A stretch of DNA of 64,000 bases. Source: Seminavis robusta (taxonomy: Eukaryota; Bacillariophyta; Bacillariophyceae; Naviculales; Naviculaceae). The stretch's first letter is position 1; the number at the start of each line of letters is the position of its first letter. The notes under the pieces are model-generated. The model was not told the origin of the DNA and made no database searches. It saw only the letters and a program-made list of their open reading frames with translations. Below are positions 1 through 10,832 of the stretch, piece after piece. The position numbers and the translations under genes are program-made. Location of the stretch: the NCBI GenBank assembly GCA_903772945.1, contig CAICTM010000224.1:25371-89370 (forward strand), written 5' to 3'.

Positions 1-1726
1 TTGACAAGCCCGAACCCAACCCATCGACGCGAGAGTCGCCGCCGTCTCAGGGTGCTCGCCGAGAGCAATCTCACGAATCGAAAGACACTTCTGAAACACT
101 GCAAGTGCATCCTCAAACTGTTCTGTGCACAGAAACACACTTCCCAGTGAATGATATGCCTTTGCCGTGCGAGGGTGATCTCTTCCGTAGCAGCTTTCGA
201 GTATGTCGATTGCCTTGTCGTGGGCCAGCGAGGCCCCCCGGTAGTCACCATGACGGTGAAGCGCCATGCCCAGGTTGCTGTATGTTTCGGCAACTTCAGC
301 GTGTCGGCTACCTAGAGCTTCCTCTTGAATAGAAAGGGATTTTCGATAGAGCTTTGTGGCCTCCACATAATCGCCCAGACATAGTTCAGCCCAGCCCATC
401 GAGTTGTGGGCATTGGCAATCTTCAGACGATGCTCTCGACTGTTTCGGTTCGACGACTGACACTCTCTGCTCAGTAAGCACTTTTGAAAGATCGTTCGTG
501 CTTTCTTGTATTGCCCTTTGTTTAGGTAAATCGACCCAATGCTATCATGTATGTCGATTGTTTGCCAATGTTTCTCGCCAAAGGCATCTCCTGCAACCCT
601 GTGCGCCTTTTCCAATGCGGTCAAAGCCAGATCATACTCCCCAATGCTCGCGAATAGTTGACCATATCGAGAGCAAAGACCAACAAACTGCTGCGAGCTT
701 GCTGTCTCTGTATGGTGGGTAGCGACAACGGCGGAAGCCAGACTGGACAAAATTCCCCGTATCCAGAAGCGAATATGCTGGGTGACTTGTTTGTTGACAA
801 AATGAAATCCATCATTGCATTCGACCATTTGCAATATTTTGAGCCTGTCCTGCTCTACCGTAGCCTTGGCATTTTGGATCATTGTCTTTTGCAACACAGC
901 ATAAAGCTCGTTGATTCCTTTCCCTTGCACTCCGACAAGTTCATGGGTCATCCTGTCTTCTTCCTGCTTGGGCATGACTATAGAGATTTGAACATCATTT
1001 TTCATTGCCGTATATAGTTCGAATATACACCAAATACGCTTTAGATATTGGGGTTCATCCCAGGGAGTCATCATGACAATTACATGCCCAATGTGTAGGA
1101 CGTGAGAGCGAAAGTTTTCTTCGAAATTGAAGGCATCAGCGCAGGCTGTGCCCATGATCCGATGTTGATTCAAACAAAGAGCGCAGATCCAAATGTAGGT
1201 ACGCTTCATGTTCAGCTCCCTTTGCTCGCAAAAGTTGATCAACGTCTCTACCACATCTCCAACCTTGTACCACCAAGTCCACGAGAGCTGACAAATGACA
1301 AGAAGTCAGCGGTGCTAGCCAGCCCAAGTCCTGATAAAACAAAATTTGAGAGGATATTCTTACCATGTGTGTTGACTTTCCTACATGATCCCTCCCCTGC
1401 AGAGAGTCAACATAAGACGCCCCCAGCATCCCATCACGAGGACAAGTGACACGGCGCCCCTTCTCACGAACAAACCCTGTCTCCTTTCTCGAGTCCTCGA
1501 TTTCGTAGAATCTTGAGTCCGTCGACAATCCTTCGGTTGCCTCTAAGGATGGAAGGAAGACCTCTTTCAAATGATACACGCTCACACCACGATATTTGGC
1601 ATCGCTTTCGAGGCTGCCGTCTGCCGTACCCGATTCTGCCTCCATTGCCATGGTCAAAAGGGTGCAGTATCTACTGGTCGGGCCAGAGCTAAAGAAGGAA
1701 TGATGAGGGATGAGGCGACCGTCCAA
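1..1726 (-). CDS. TIR-like domain plus TPR (kinesin-light-chain-type) protein, 3' end off the window
   Basis: Two exons, 1364..1726 and 1..1287, joined by a 76-nt GT-AG intron (1288..1363, phase 0). The reading frame stays open to base 1, so the C-terminus is missing. After about 40 variable residues comes a roughly 190-residue domain with the order W-rich strand (LSWTWWYKVGDVV), YIWICALCLNQ, IGHVIVMMTPWDEP and RIWCIFELYTA. The R-x-W-C-x-x-E-L block resembles the catalytic-Glu helix of TIR domains. The rest is tandem TPRs of the kinesin-light-chain spacing, for example AHNSMGWAELCLGDY and TYSNLGMALHRHGDY, with an A-L-G-x-x-H link between repeats. TPRs usually bind partner proteins. No NB-ARC ATPase is visible between the two parts. 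Automatic tools would probably name it kinesin light chain, but no kinesin-binding heptad region is seen. The start could also be one of the later Mets (TMAMEAES). Function is inferred from architecture only. Confidence 0.82.
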
Positions 1727-2671
1727 GGGGTGCGAACCCCCAAGGATTAGAGATAAGAGAAGGAAGTCTAAGCCCCCCTTATGAAATGCCCCCCCTGCTG
1801 TTCCTCAATTGTGGCCCCTGACCCAAGGAATCTACTGCAGCTAGTCCCGAAAACCACCCCATCTTTGCTCACCGGTAGGTACCGCTAGAGTCTCCGGTTG
1901 GCTTCCATAGACGACTTCTTTACTCTACTAGAACCCCTTCAGACGGGGGACGGGGGTGTTGAATGCAATGGGGATTTGGGTCATTTTTACATAAAGAGGG
2001 AGTTTCATGCAAAAGGGATCCAAAGGCAAAGGGTCTGTAAAATGTAAACGTGAAAATTCTGCTGAAGCAGTAACCATGACAACAAAAAGAAAGCATCGAC
2101 AAACGTTATGATACACATTTGTTGGTACAGTATGTCAAGGTCATGATGTCCCTTGTCCTGGTGGCATGGCTCAACCAGCCCTCTGTGCTTATGATGCATG
2201 AGGCTTCCAACAACTTTTAAGCCATCACAACCTCAAGACTGCTTCACCCTTGTACCGCCCGATCCAAGCAAAGCCTTGCCCTGGTCTCTTTTTCCCCAAG
2301 CTTGGCCCACCATAAGACACAAGCGAACATTCCAGCGCGGAAGGGGATTCAGCCCCTGTTCCAAGTTGACCCCCCTTATACTTAATTAATAAAACCATCA
2401 TCACGATTTTATTTTTCTTTGAATCGTGGCTGACATTTGCAGGGGGGTAAGGAAAATATAATAGCTTTGTTCCGCCTATCGGTACTCAACGTACTTGTTG
2501 CTGCTCTGTATTGTTTTGCACAAATCAAGAAAGGATTCCCCCAGCCTTCAGGGGATCGGAGCTTCAGACGTGGAATAGCTCGTGGAATTGGATTGCCCCG
2601 CCACCACTTTTGTTACAGAACTTCTGCTGTCGCGAAAAGGACCAAGTTGAGACGCAAAACAAAGCAACACC
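1727..2671. other. Intergenic stretch, no gene seen
   Basis: It holds only short, overlapping reading frames with no family resemblance. A G-rich tract lies near 1935-1955 (gacgggggacgggggtg). The divergent promoters of the TPR gene (minus strand) and the small membrane protein (plus strand) must lie here, but no clear TATA box or initiator could be singled out. Confidence 0.5.
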
Positions 2672-3205
2672 ATGGGAGGAGATGATTGTGGCTACCTCTT
2701 TGATTGCTTGGACACCGTACTGGAAGACTCGCGGATCTACTATGGTGTTCAACATTCGGCTTACCTCATTTGGATAACTGAGGTGTGCGTCTCCATGCTA
2801 CTGATGGGCCAGCTACCAACGCTGAGCGAGCGCCTCAAGAAAGCATACGTGTACAGCAAATTCGCAGCCTCCATCGTCATTTTCTCGGCAGGTGTTTCCT
2901 TGGCGACCTTTCTAAGGTTTCCTTGTCCAGAATCTTGCGGTTCTCTCTGCAAGGCCGCCACACCTGGATACCTGTATCCCTTTGTTCTCATAATGGCGGG
3001 AATCTGTATCTTTTTGAGGACATATATGCGTGGATCGGCCATGACGAGAACAGCAACAGCCAGAGAGATCCTTCAACCTTCTGTCAGGATAACCGAGAAA
3101 AAGCCCGGGATGTCAATCGGCGAGGACTTGATCAACGCGACGGAATCTAGCGTAGACGACGACGACGACGGCTCGGAGCCAGATGTGGCAATGGTGATGA
3201 CCTAG
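2672..3205 (+). CDS. Small membrane protein of unknown function
   Basis: A single-exon frame of 177 residues with a good start context (caccATGgg). Three hydrophobic segments are visible: about residues 28-47 (AYLIWITEVCVSMLL), 64-83 (FAASIVIFSAGVSLATFL) and 100-117 (YPFVLIMAGICIFLRTY). The first loop is basic. The tail is hydrophilic and acidic, with a run of five Asp near residue 162. Two Cys pairs (CPESCGSLC) sit in the loop between the second and third helices and could form disulfides. I do not recognise the family. Regular codon use, ordered helices and a clean start argue that it is real. It is transcribed divergently from the TPR gene. Confidence 0.6.
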   Translation: MGGDDCGYLFDCLDTVLEDSRIYYGVQHSAYLIWITEVCVSMLLMGQLPTLSERLKKAYVYSKFAASIVIFSAGVSLATFLRFPCPESCGSLCKAATPGYLYPFVLIMAGICIFLRTYMRGSAMTRTATAREILQPSVRITEKKPGMSIGEDLINATESSVDDDDDGSEPDVAMVMT

Positions 3206-3938
3206 CTAGTACATGTAACGAGACACAACAAGTTGCATACTTGTACTTTCAGAGGATTCGATTCGATATAACGTGCATTAGAACCTCTTGTATTGGAAAA
3301 AAACATTGCCGACGGACTGATTTCTGCCGCGGTATCGATGGTGTAGCGTCGCCGCAAAAGGGAAGCTGCGGAGTAAGCACTGACAAGCAATGAGCTAGCT
3401 TTGTTCCTGGTTGAGCTTCAAAAGAAAGCATAACAGGAAACTCTAAACTAGTCTAAACACACCGCTTTTACACACTCTTTGTGTTTCCCCAGTGATTCAG
3501 AAATGATATTTGGAACGACTGACCATACCACGATGACAGCCAGCACCGTTTCCCGCCCAGCAAAGTTATTCTACGGTGGAGGACCACGTTGGAACCCCTG
3601 GTCATGTTCTTATCTTTTGTTGATGTTGGCATCATTCTGCCCAGGCAGGAACCCTTTTGAAATGCGGCCGCTTTCGCTCTTTTGAGGGCCGTGACGAGCT
3701 TTGTGAGGGCGCGTCGCATACAATTGCTTTTGGCTCTTGCTCTGCGTTGTGGGAGTTATGTTTCAACTGTGTGGCAAGGGTTGCTTCATTTGTTTCTGAT
3801 GAAAATGATCGTCCTCCCTCCCACCATTACGGTATTTATGATTTATGCGTCGTGCAGGAAGATTTCTAGATTTCTATTACTGGTACCGGTACTAGTACTG
3901 GTACCGTACACGTATCGATAGTTAGCTTCCTCCATCGC
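3206..3938. other. Intergenic stretch between convergent genes
   Basis: The membrane-protein gene and the HAD gene converge here, so this should hold two 3' UTRs. Reading frames of 60-83 codons occur on both strands but none has a recognisable domain or good start. Near 3875-3915 there is a GTAC-rich palindromic stretch (actggtaccggtactag) like those found elsewhere in the window. Confidence 0.45.
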
Positions 3939-5000
3939 CTACTGCTGAATTCCACATGCCTCCAGAAATCTTGGATCTGCCATTCCTTGTTCCAAAACGA
4001 CAGGTTCCCATCTCCCCGGGATAGGCTCTCCAGCTGCCTCTCGCAGTTGTTCGGCACTGTAGCTCCCCGTGGCCACTGCGACCATTCCAACACACATGAC
4101 ATTTTTATTGCTGTCGTTGTCATTGGCTGTCACCAATAATTGTTCGGAATAGGATTTGGCCGCCAAGACATCGGCGGGAGCATCTCCCACGTGCACCACC
4201 CGTTCGAGTTGGCCACTGGGTGGCAGAGTGGATTGGCATCGTCTTGCTGCAATGGCAATTTGCGTTCCTCGATCTAGATAATTCCTCGAAATGTCTTGAA
4301 TGTCTCGACTGCAATAGTCGGATCCAAATCCTCCCAAGAATCCAATATCTTGCGCCCCCGGCCATTTGTAATTGCGCTCCATTTGTTCGGGGGAGGGTGG
4401 CGCCAATGCCCGTGTTTCGAGCACTCCCACAGCTCTCATTTTTCGTCGGGCAATGCCTTCGACGTTTCCCGTCACAAGTCCACACGCCACCTTGCTGTTC
4501 GGCTGCTGTTGCATTTGTGCCAGAGTGGCAAGCTGTTCCAAGACACCTGGTAATGGCTCAATGCCTTTGGCAACTTGGTCGTCTTCCAGTGCTGCAATAT
4601 ACGCGTACATGGCCTCAAAGAGGGCCTCCAATTGACTTTCACTGACTTGATTCACGTCCAGCTCTGCCTTGGCGAGTCGACAGAGGATCAATCCATCGGT
4701 GGATCCATGAAACAAGTGCTGTGGCAACGCTTGAGCCACTGGTTTTGTCGGCGTGATTCCATCCCCTAGAATTTTGCCGCAGGCATGAGCAAACGCCTTG
4801 GTGTGTGCAGATGTATCGGCTTCTTGTCCCGATCCCCTGACCAGTGTCCCGTCCACATCAAAGGTTATCAGTGTAAACGCGTGGGCATGTCTCGGCAGAT
4901 GAAAGCAAAGCAGTAATAATACCGGTAGCAGCCATAGACGATAACAATGGACCAAGAGGTGATGGCTTTTGATGAGGGCGAGAGATCTCATGGTTATCAA
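3939..5000 (-). CDS. HAD-family hydrolase with N-terminal signal sequence
   Basis: A single exon of 353 residues. Residues about 20-34 are hydrophobic (WLLPVLLLLCFHL) and end in AHA just before Phe42, a good signal-peptidase site. The HAD core starts at once: motif I DVDGTL with the nucleophile Asp48 and acid Asp50, motif II near LVTGN, and motif IV VGDAPADV near residue 280. A cap of about 100 helical residues follows motif I, as in phosphoglycolate-phosphatase-like (C1-capped) HADs. The substrate cannot be read from sequence; a small phosphomonoester is likely. The A-x-A/Phe cleavage site resembles the diatom plastid ASAFAP motif. However, the mature protein would begin directly with the catalytic strand and leave no room for a transit peptide, so secretion or ER retention is equally possible. 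Confidence 0.85.
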   Translation of the reverse strand: MITMRSLALIKSHHLLVHCYRLWLLPVLLLLCFHLPRHAHAFTLITFDVDGTLVRGSGQEADTSAHTKAFAHACGKILGDGITPTKPVAQALPQHLFHGSTDGLILCRLAKAELDVNQVSESQLEALFEAMYAYIAALEDDQVAKGIEPLPGVLEQLATLAQMQQQPNSKVACGLVTGNVEGIARRKMRAVGVLETRALAPPSPEQMERNYKWPGAQDIGFLGGFGSDYCSRDIQDISRNYLDRGTQIAIAARRCQSTLPPSGQLERVVHVGDAPADVLAAKSYSEQLLVTANDNDSNKNVMCVGMVAVATGSYSAEQLREAAGEPIPGRWEPVVLEQGMADPRFLEACGIQQ

Positions 5001-5409
5001 CTTGCCTGCGTGTCGAGGAAGTTTTCCAACTCTCTTGAACTCCTGAAGTTGACGGATGACGGAATGCGCGGAGCAATGGGTAATCTGTCTGGACTTCCCC
5101 TCGACTTAGATCTATTGTAGTCTACTTCCTCCTTTTGCTCAATGCTTTCCCCTTTCCCCTCCCCCTAGCCCCCTTTTACCCTGCTCCCATCCTCCCCACT
5201 CTCCCAGTACCAGGTAGTAGGGTACCCACTACCCATACCACCGCTCTGCCTAGATTAGCCCCCCTCTCTCCTTAACATATCTACTTTAGCTACTAGCTGC
5301 TAGTAGCTAGAACGTTGATCTTGCCCCCATTTACTCCCTCCCGGTTGATTTCCCCTCTAAATTGAGGCTGCCGAAGGCATGAGCCCTCAACGAGTTTGGA
5401 ACGGGCTAC

Positions 5410-5670
5410 AACCTGCTAGCTAGCTAGTACTGCTAATGCTGCCAGCTAGCTAGTAATAGGTAAAGCACATTTTAGCTAGCTAGCTACCTAGCTAGTAAAT
5501 AAACAGTTGGCTGCTTGTGTAGCTATCTAGCTAGCTAAGATATTAGGCTCTACATGTACAACCGTAGCTAGCTAGCCAGGTGAACAGTCGGCTGCTGGGG
5601 TGCTATCGTAACTATAATACATGCTAATACATGTGATAGCTCTGGCTAGCTAGCCAGCCATCTGTTCCTC
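5410..5670. repeat. Degenerate GCTA/CTAG tetranucleotide tracts
   Basis: The self-complementary words gctagctagctag and ctagctagctac recur about ten times in 260 bases, separated by unique sequence. Shorter tracts of the same kind occur near 32161, 39050, 40305 and 40451. They can form cruciforms but look like ordinary simple-sequence expansion. Confidence 0.7.
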
Positions 5671-5778
5671 ATTTATTTTGGACAGGCTACCTTTATAGGG
5701 TTGGGGCTAAAAAGTGCAGCCTGCTCAATTTGTTTGCATCAAGCCAACACTTCCGTTTGAAGCTATTGGTTGGCGCAT

Positions 5779-5804
5779 CGGTCTTCATGCTCGCATGAAG
5801 ACCG
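5779..5804. repeat. Perfect 12-bp inverted repeat with 2-nt spacer
   Basis: Arms cggtcttcatgc (5779-5790) and gcatgaagaccg (5793-5804) are exact reverse complements around a TC spacer. No T-run follows, so this is not a simple terminator. It could be a protein-binding palindrome or the scar of a foldback element. Confidence 0.75.
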
Positions 5805-8165
5805 ACCCACTCCTCTACCAGACTCTACAGTTCAGATTGAATGCCTAGCTAGAGTGATGGTTTTAGCACCTTTCCCCAAGAGAAATCCATGGCCACGCGA
5901 CAACAAATGGAATTCATACCCCGAGATTCCACAGTGGCTCCAAGCAAGCAAGCAAGCAAGCAAGCCTTGGAGCAACGGACACAGAGGACTGAAGAAGAAA
6001 CACATGTACTACTAGTAGCACTCTGGGATCATACAGAAGATGTTCACTATCAGGTAGAAGAACTGGCTCATCCGCTCATCCATTCAACGGTGGAACACGA
6101 AAGCAACATTTCAACAACAAAAAGTATGAAGAACGCCGCTTCAAAACTTCCAAAAGAGAGGAAGGAGAAATGCCGCGAATGAGGTGCAGTCGTAGCCACG
6201 CAGTACCCTATGGAATCATCTCCTCTTCCCCAACACTAAAGATAACTCAGTTACAGTAATGACAAACATAATTTAGATAAATTGCGAATCTGATCAGCGA
6301 AGTAGACTTCCGGAGGGGGTGGCGCACATGCGCACACGCCACTTGCCGTATGGCTGTTCCTCGTTCCTCTTGAAGCGACTGCCATTCTCTAGCTTGATAG
6401 TTAGTTGAAGGTGACTAGCTACGCGGCATGGGATTGCTGCACCGACACCGTGGAAGCGCACAGAGCCTTCCACCTCAAAAGTGAGAAAACCGAAAGGAAC
6501 AAAGGGGACTGAGTCTTTGAAGGCCTTGCATTTTTGCAGCTCTCTTGTGCTTGCTACAGTACCGCTTGCTTGCGCCTTCCCAAGGATCAAATTTCAGAAT
6601 GGAAATCGCTGCTTTCTGGGTGTTTCGTGGGACGGTTTTGCTCTCTAGCTAGAGTGAGAAAGCACGAAAGCACAACACCTCCCCATGCGTCGAAAGACTG
6701 AGACTCGAGTTTCTCGTCGGACAACGTGAGAACCGAAAAAGTGAGCAGCCACCCAGCCAAAACAGAAAAGCGCACACTACTTTGGCCTACAGTGTACAGT
6801 CGTATTGACTGAGTGACTCGTCACTCGACTCAGCGGTACCGGTACCGGTACACTGTACCGGTATTGGCCTATTTTAATAAAACTCGAAACTCTGCTCTCT
6901 TGTATGAACCATTGGAAAGAAGTGGAGATATAACGAATGCAAGTTTGAAGAACCAATCAATTCATGATCTTCTGACTCTAATTCTTCTTGGGGAAATCAC
7001 ACTCCTCACTCACACTTTTAAGATAAGTGGGTTTAAGATACCGAGTACTCAACTTTTTAGAAATGTTTGGATAACCTGGACACTCAGATTTCCCAAACCA
7101 GTAAGATAAGCTACGAGTACTGAGGTCTCAAATCCTAAGCCAATACTAATACTCTGTGGGGATTGAATGCAGCCAGCACCCACTATCTTCCACATCACCA
7201 TCTACATCCAAGTACTCCATATCCACATCTTAGGGTGCCTCCCTACCACAACATCTTTGGTTTCTTCAATTTTAGCTTTGCACCTTTGCCTTCTTGAGCT
7301 TTGGTGGTGGCTCCTCACTGTCTGAGGGCATGGTTAGTTGTAGGGTATGAAACAAAAGCTTCTAGTGGCTATAAGATATGAAAGACACTGAGATTGGGCT
7401 GCTTGTAAGATAATAACTCAGCGTTCCTGTGGCTGGATCCGTTAAGATACCTCCAGTATTGGAATAAGAATAGAATTATCTTATTAATGAGGTAAGAGTG
7501 CATCTCAAACACAGAACCCCATTTCTATTTCTAGGGCGTTAAATACAAATCGAGGAAAAGAAGTATGGGATTTAAACTCTTGAGGAGTTAACGAGTTAAC
7601 TAGTGGTAGTGAAATTTAATGTGACGAGTGAGTAGTAAAAATAATACTTACAGTAGCAAGCGTAAGTACTGGTACTAATAGTACAGCCGTACGGTACTAT
7701 TAATAGTACCGGTACAGTCATTGGTGGAGCTTTGGTGGATAATCAGTACCAACATGCTTGGACTCACTGATTCTATCTGATTCTCCATGTTCAGTCCCAT
7801 TGATCAAAATGTCATTCGCACACATTAGCCATCGTAGATTTTCAATCAATGGCCTAAATTGACCTGACTCAGATACTATTAATACTACAACCTTTCAGGA
7901 GTTAAAGGAAAACCCCCTATGAAACCCAGTCGGATCCTGTAATTATTGTTTGTGCTCCTTATTTGTTCAAAGGAGAATAGCACTCACATGAGGCCATTCT
8001 TAACACATTCCTCACACTTTGAGCTTCGTTGCTTTGTTGCTTCGCCGCCACCACGATTGCTCCAGCTATTGCTTCGCACCTCCACTCTTCTTGTTTTCCT
8101 TCTTTGCTTTGCTCACAAATTTTGCAAAATCTGCCTATTTACAACGATCATCAGTCATCAGCACC

Positions 8166-8627
8166 ATGTTTCGACGAGCCCAATCTCATGATTGTTTTGT
8201 GGTCCCCGAGAAACTGGATCGATTGAAGCAACGCAAAAGAGCCATTGCTCGTCGCGCCAGGACATGCGCGGCCTTTGACCGCCCCCAAAGTCAGAGCCTC
8301 GACCGCAACCTTCCTGGCAAGAACTTGCGATGGGAATCTACCTCCAGCACAAACAAGAAGAAGGAAGACAAGGCGCCTCGGTGTGCTTGCCTCCGTCGAG
8401 ACGACCACGATTCAACCGAGGAGAGCTGTCCGTCCAGAAAACCCACAGTATCTCGTTGGGACAGCATTGCCAAGGACCAACCGGTGGGATCGGGTGTCAC
8501 ACTGCGGCGTACCAATAGCAGCAGTCCCACCTTGAAGAACAGAGTTCCTCGCAAAGTGTCGCGCAAGGGAGGCCCTCCCAAGTTGCCCACCAAGCAAAAC
8601 TCGATCGAAATGGCAAGGGCCGGTTGA
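8166..8627 (+). CDS. Small basic protein with a PxxPxK motif
   Basis: 153 residues, single exon, start in good context (cagcaccATGtt). The first 45 residues are strongly basic (KLDRLKQRKRAIARRAR), which suggests nucleic-acid binding or a nuclear signal. The rest is Ser/Arg/Pro rich and looks disordered. Near the C-terminus it has PPKLPTKQNS, matching the class II SH3-ligand pattern PxxPx(K/R) followed by Ser. The same pattern recurs in the two small proteins at 43105 and 46405, so it may be a distant member of that group. An upstream in-frame Met exists at 8019 but has poor context and adds low-complexity sequence. No known domain is seen; function is unknown. Confidence 0.6.
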   Translation: MFRRAQSHDCFVVPEKLDRLKQRKRAIARRARTCAAFDRPQSQSLDRNLPGKNLRWESTSSTNKKKEDKAPRCACLRRDDHDSTEESCPSRKPTVSRWDSIAKDQPVGSGVTLRRTNSSSPTLKNRVPRKVSRKGGPPKLPTKQNSIEMARAG

Positions 8628-9018
8628 GTTGCTTGCTTGTGGGGGATGTGCAAACCTTGGGGCTCACTCAATGGATACTGCATAGCAGGTAGTGGTGGGA
8701 GCATAGAGCACCATGGGTCCAAAGGCTACCATAGACGAAAGCAACACAGAGATGTGCCAGTGAAAACTGATGTAGGGTAGGGGGGGGGGGCACAGATTCA
8801 ACAACGTGAAGGTGACTCTGATCGGGCTATGAATGCCCCATAGAAGAACAAGCTTCTATAAAATTTAACCAGGCACGTTGCTACTACACAAAGGTCTCAA
8901 ACGGACTGTTTAGAAAGTTATAGCAAGTTGGGTTCCATCAATATGAATGACTGCAAGAAGTTGCTAGCAGCAGCACTTGATTGATTTATAGGTTCTGATC
9001 GGCCCGACAAACTCTCGC

Positions 9019-10434
9019 TCACAACTTTTTCATGCTCAAAATCTCTACGGAGTCTCCATGTTGGCCAATTGATGCTGCGGGAATGAAGCCGCCACCACTT
9101 ACTAGGCGAGCACGCAAGTTGGATACATCTTCGTAAGTTGGTCCGTGGTCCACTGAAATGGACAAACTCCCATTCTTCGGGTTGCCTGGGGTGAGATCCA
9201 GGGTCAACGTAACGACCGAGTCTTGTCGGAAGAGATCCTGGCAGCATCTATGCACAATTCCTTCATTCAGGGAATAACCGTTCCCTGCGTAACTCCATCC
9301 TCCTCCACTCTTATAACCAACATACATGTTTCCGCTGTTCAAGGTCTCAATTGATTGTGCCGTATAGACCACACCCAGCGCTAAATGGTCCTGGCTGGTA
9401 CTCTTGTTTACCTTCAACTTCCACTGATGTTTCCCCGAAACCATTGGCTTGCAGTCTAAGTGACCAGTGTTCCAACCAGCCTGTTTCGAAATAAATTCTT
9501 TTGACTGACTGGAGATCCAGATGCAACGCAGATTGGGCTCAGGCTCGGGCTCAAACCTTACACCATGTTCTTTCTCTGCCAACAACGCTTGGTGTTTGAA
9601 GGCATCAAAAAGTTGTTCCTTGTTCACAAGTCCGGATGCGGCAACTGACGAGGACAATCTGTTCGGGCTGACCTTCTTAAGATCAACGTGTTTTGCAACG
9701 AGTTCTTTTGCTCGAGCATGACCATCCTTTTCTCCCGTGGTGGAATCCCAGAGTTGGATGAGCTGGAAAACATGGAAATCGTGAAGTCCAAGGTCTTCTT
9801 TGCTGTCTTCCAAGAGGATCTTCATATCAGATTGACGTAAACCGCTGATGACGCTTCCCACCAAGCACTTTTCAGGATAGTCTTGAATGTTGGTGAACGC
9901 AATTTGTTTGATCTTTTCAGGAGCGCTGGTAGCTACCAGAGTCACGATGGAAAGAGCAGGGCATACTCGGAGGTGGATAGAAAGGCATTCCGAGATCTGC
10001 CCACAGAGACCTGGCAAATCGTAGTACGCAGCGGCTTCCGTCGCAGTTAGCAGAAGCTGAAAGTTGCGCAAAGTGTCATCTGATAGTACACCACTTGGAG
10101 TTTCCGAGGGCTCACTTGTCTCGTCAGCTGCACAGTCAAGCAGAATGCCTGCTTTGTTCGTGTAAAGATATTCCAACACTGCGTTCATAATTACTCCAGG
10201 AAAGCCAACTTCCACCGTTGGAGCCTTGGCCTCTTTGAATTGGGTAAGAAACATCTTCCGAAAGAAACCATTCCGTGCCGCCAAAGCACAGCGATTAGCT
10301 GAAATCAGAATACCATCCGTAGATCTTAGGGTAACATCATGAAAAGCTTCATCTCTCCAAAAGGTAGAGAGGGTCTCTTCAAACGAGATTTCTCCGCCTG
10401 AGGCGGTGGAGGTGGCGGGATCATTAGCTGCCAT
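9019..10434 (-). CDS. BTB-BACK-SPRY-like protein, probable Cullin-3 adaptor
   Basis: A single exon of 471 residues. Residues about 22-115 form a BTB/POZ domain: FHDVTLRSTDG, then RMF-type contact helices, then VLEYLYTNKAG. A helical BACK-like region follows (about 140-250, with YYDLPGLCGQISECLS). The C-terminal 170 residues resemble a SPRY/B30.2 fold: W-x-x-x-Q-S, GKHQWKLKV, LALGVVYTA, YVGYKSGGGWSY, VVTLTLDLTPG. BTB-BACK proteins usually bring substrates to Cullin-3 ubiquitin ligases, and the SPRY-like part would then choose the substrate. That role is inferred from the family. The start is well placed (gccATGgcagct when read on the minus strand), and there are no frame breaks. Confidence 0.85.
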   Translation of the reverse strand: MAANDPATSTASGGEISFEETLSTFWRDEAFHDVTLRSTDGILISANRCALAARNGFFRKMFLTQFKEAKAPTVEVGFPGVIMNAVLEYLYTNKAGILLDCAADETSEPSETPSGVLSDDTLRNFQLLLTATEAAAYYDLPGLCGQISECLSIHLRVCPALSIVTLVATSAPEKIKQIAFTNIQDYPEKCLVGSVISGLRQSDMKILLEDSKEDLGLHDFHVFQLIQLWDSTTGEKDGHARAKELVAKHVDLKKVSPNRLSSSVAASGLVNKEQLFDAFKHQALLAEKEHGVRFEPEPEPNLRCIWISSQSKEFISKQAGWNTGHLDCKPMVSGKHQWKLKVNKSTSQDHLALGVVYTAQSIETLNSGNMYVGYKSGGGWSYAGNGYSLNEGIVHRCCQDLFRQDSVVTLTLDLTPGNPKNGSLSISVDHGPTYEDVSNLRARLVSGGGFIPAASIGQHGDSVEILSMKKL

Positions 10435-10703
10435 GGTCTCGGAGATCGACTATTCGAAAGAAAATAGCAAAGCAAGGTAAGGCGATAGTAAATGGCCCTG
10501 TACTGTAGTATTCAGAGATTGAATGAGGTTCCAGCCCAGAGTTGTGGCGCCTGCGGAATGATAAAACCGAAATTCAATCGATGATTGACAAGATTGAGCG
10601 TGGAGGAGTTGAGTTTCCACGGTAATCGAATTCCCGATCGTGGAGACGACCTCAAAATGATCGCGGCCTTGAAGGTTGATGGGCATGCCGGTCGCCGGTC
10701 GAG

Positions 10704-10832
10704 ACTTAGAAGACTGGAAAGATGATCAAGGGAGTCTAGCCGGCCAGAGTATCATACCGGTACTGTAGGGACTTACAAGACTGGAAAGATGATCAAGGGG
10801 ATCTAGCTGGCTAGAGTATCATACTGTAGGGA
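10704..10832. repeat. Tandem duplication of about 65 bp
   Basis: Unit 1 (10704-10770) and unit 2 (10771-10832) share agactggaaagatgatcaag and the following GTAG-rich segment with a few substitutions. Unit 1 has a 5-bp insertion that creates a TACCGGTA octamer. It lies upstream of the BTB gene and may be within its promoter. Confidence 0.75.

Larger units (their letters stand above)
5001..8165. other. Long gene-poor, repeat-rich intergenic region
   Basis: About 3.2 kb with no supportable gene. It contains GCTAGC/CTAG tetranucleotide tracts (about 5410-5670), a perfect hairpin at 5779-5804, a run of CAAG repeats near 5942-5966, and several copies of TACCGGTA near 6837-6863 and 7707. A minus-strand frame at 6294-6590 (98 codons) and a plus-strand frame at 6813-7109 have no recognisable content. 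AT-rich stretches from 7100 to 7900 look like decayed sequence. Confidence 0.5.

Noticed and set aside
1-1287. Plain kinesin light chain
   Set aside because: Only the TPR part fits; the N-terminal domain is TIR-like and no kinesin heavy-chain binding region is seen.
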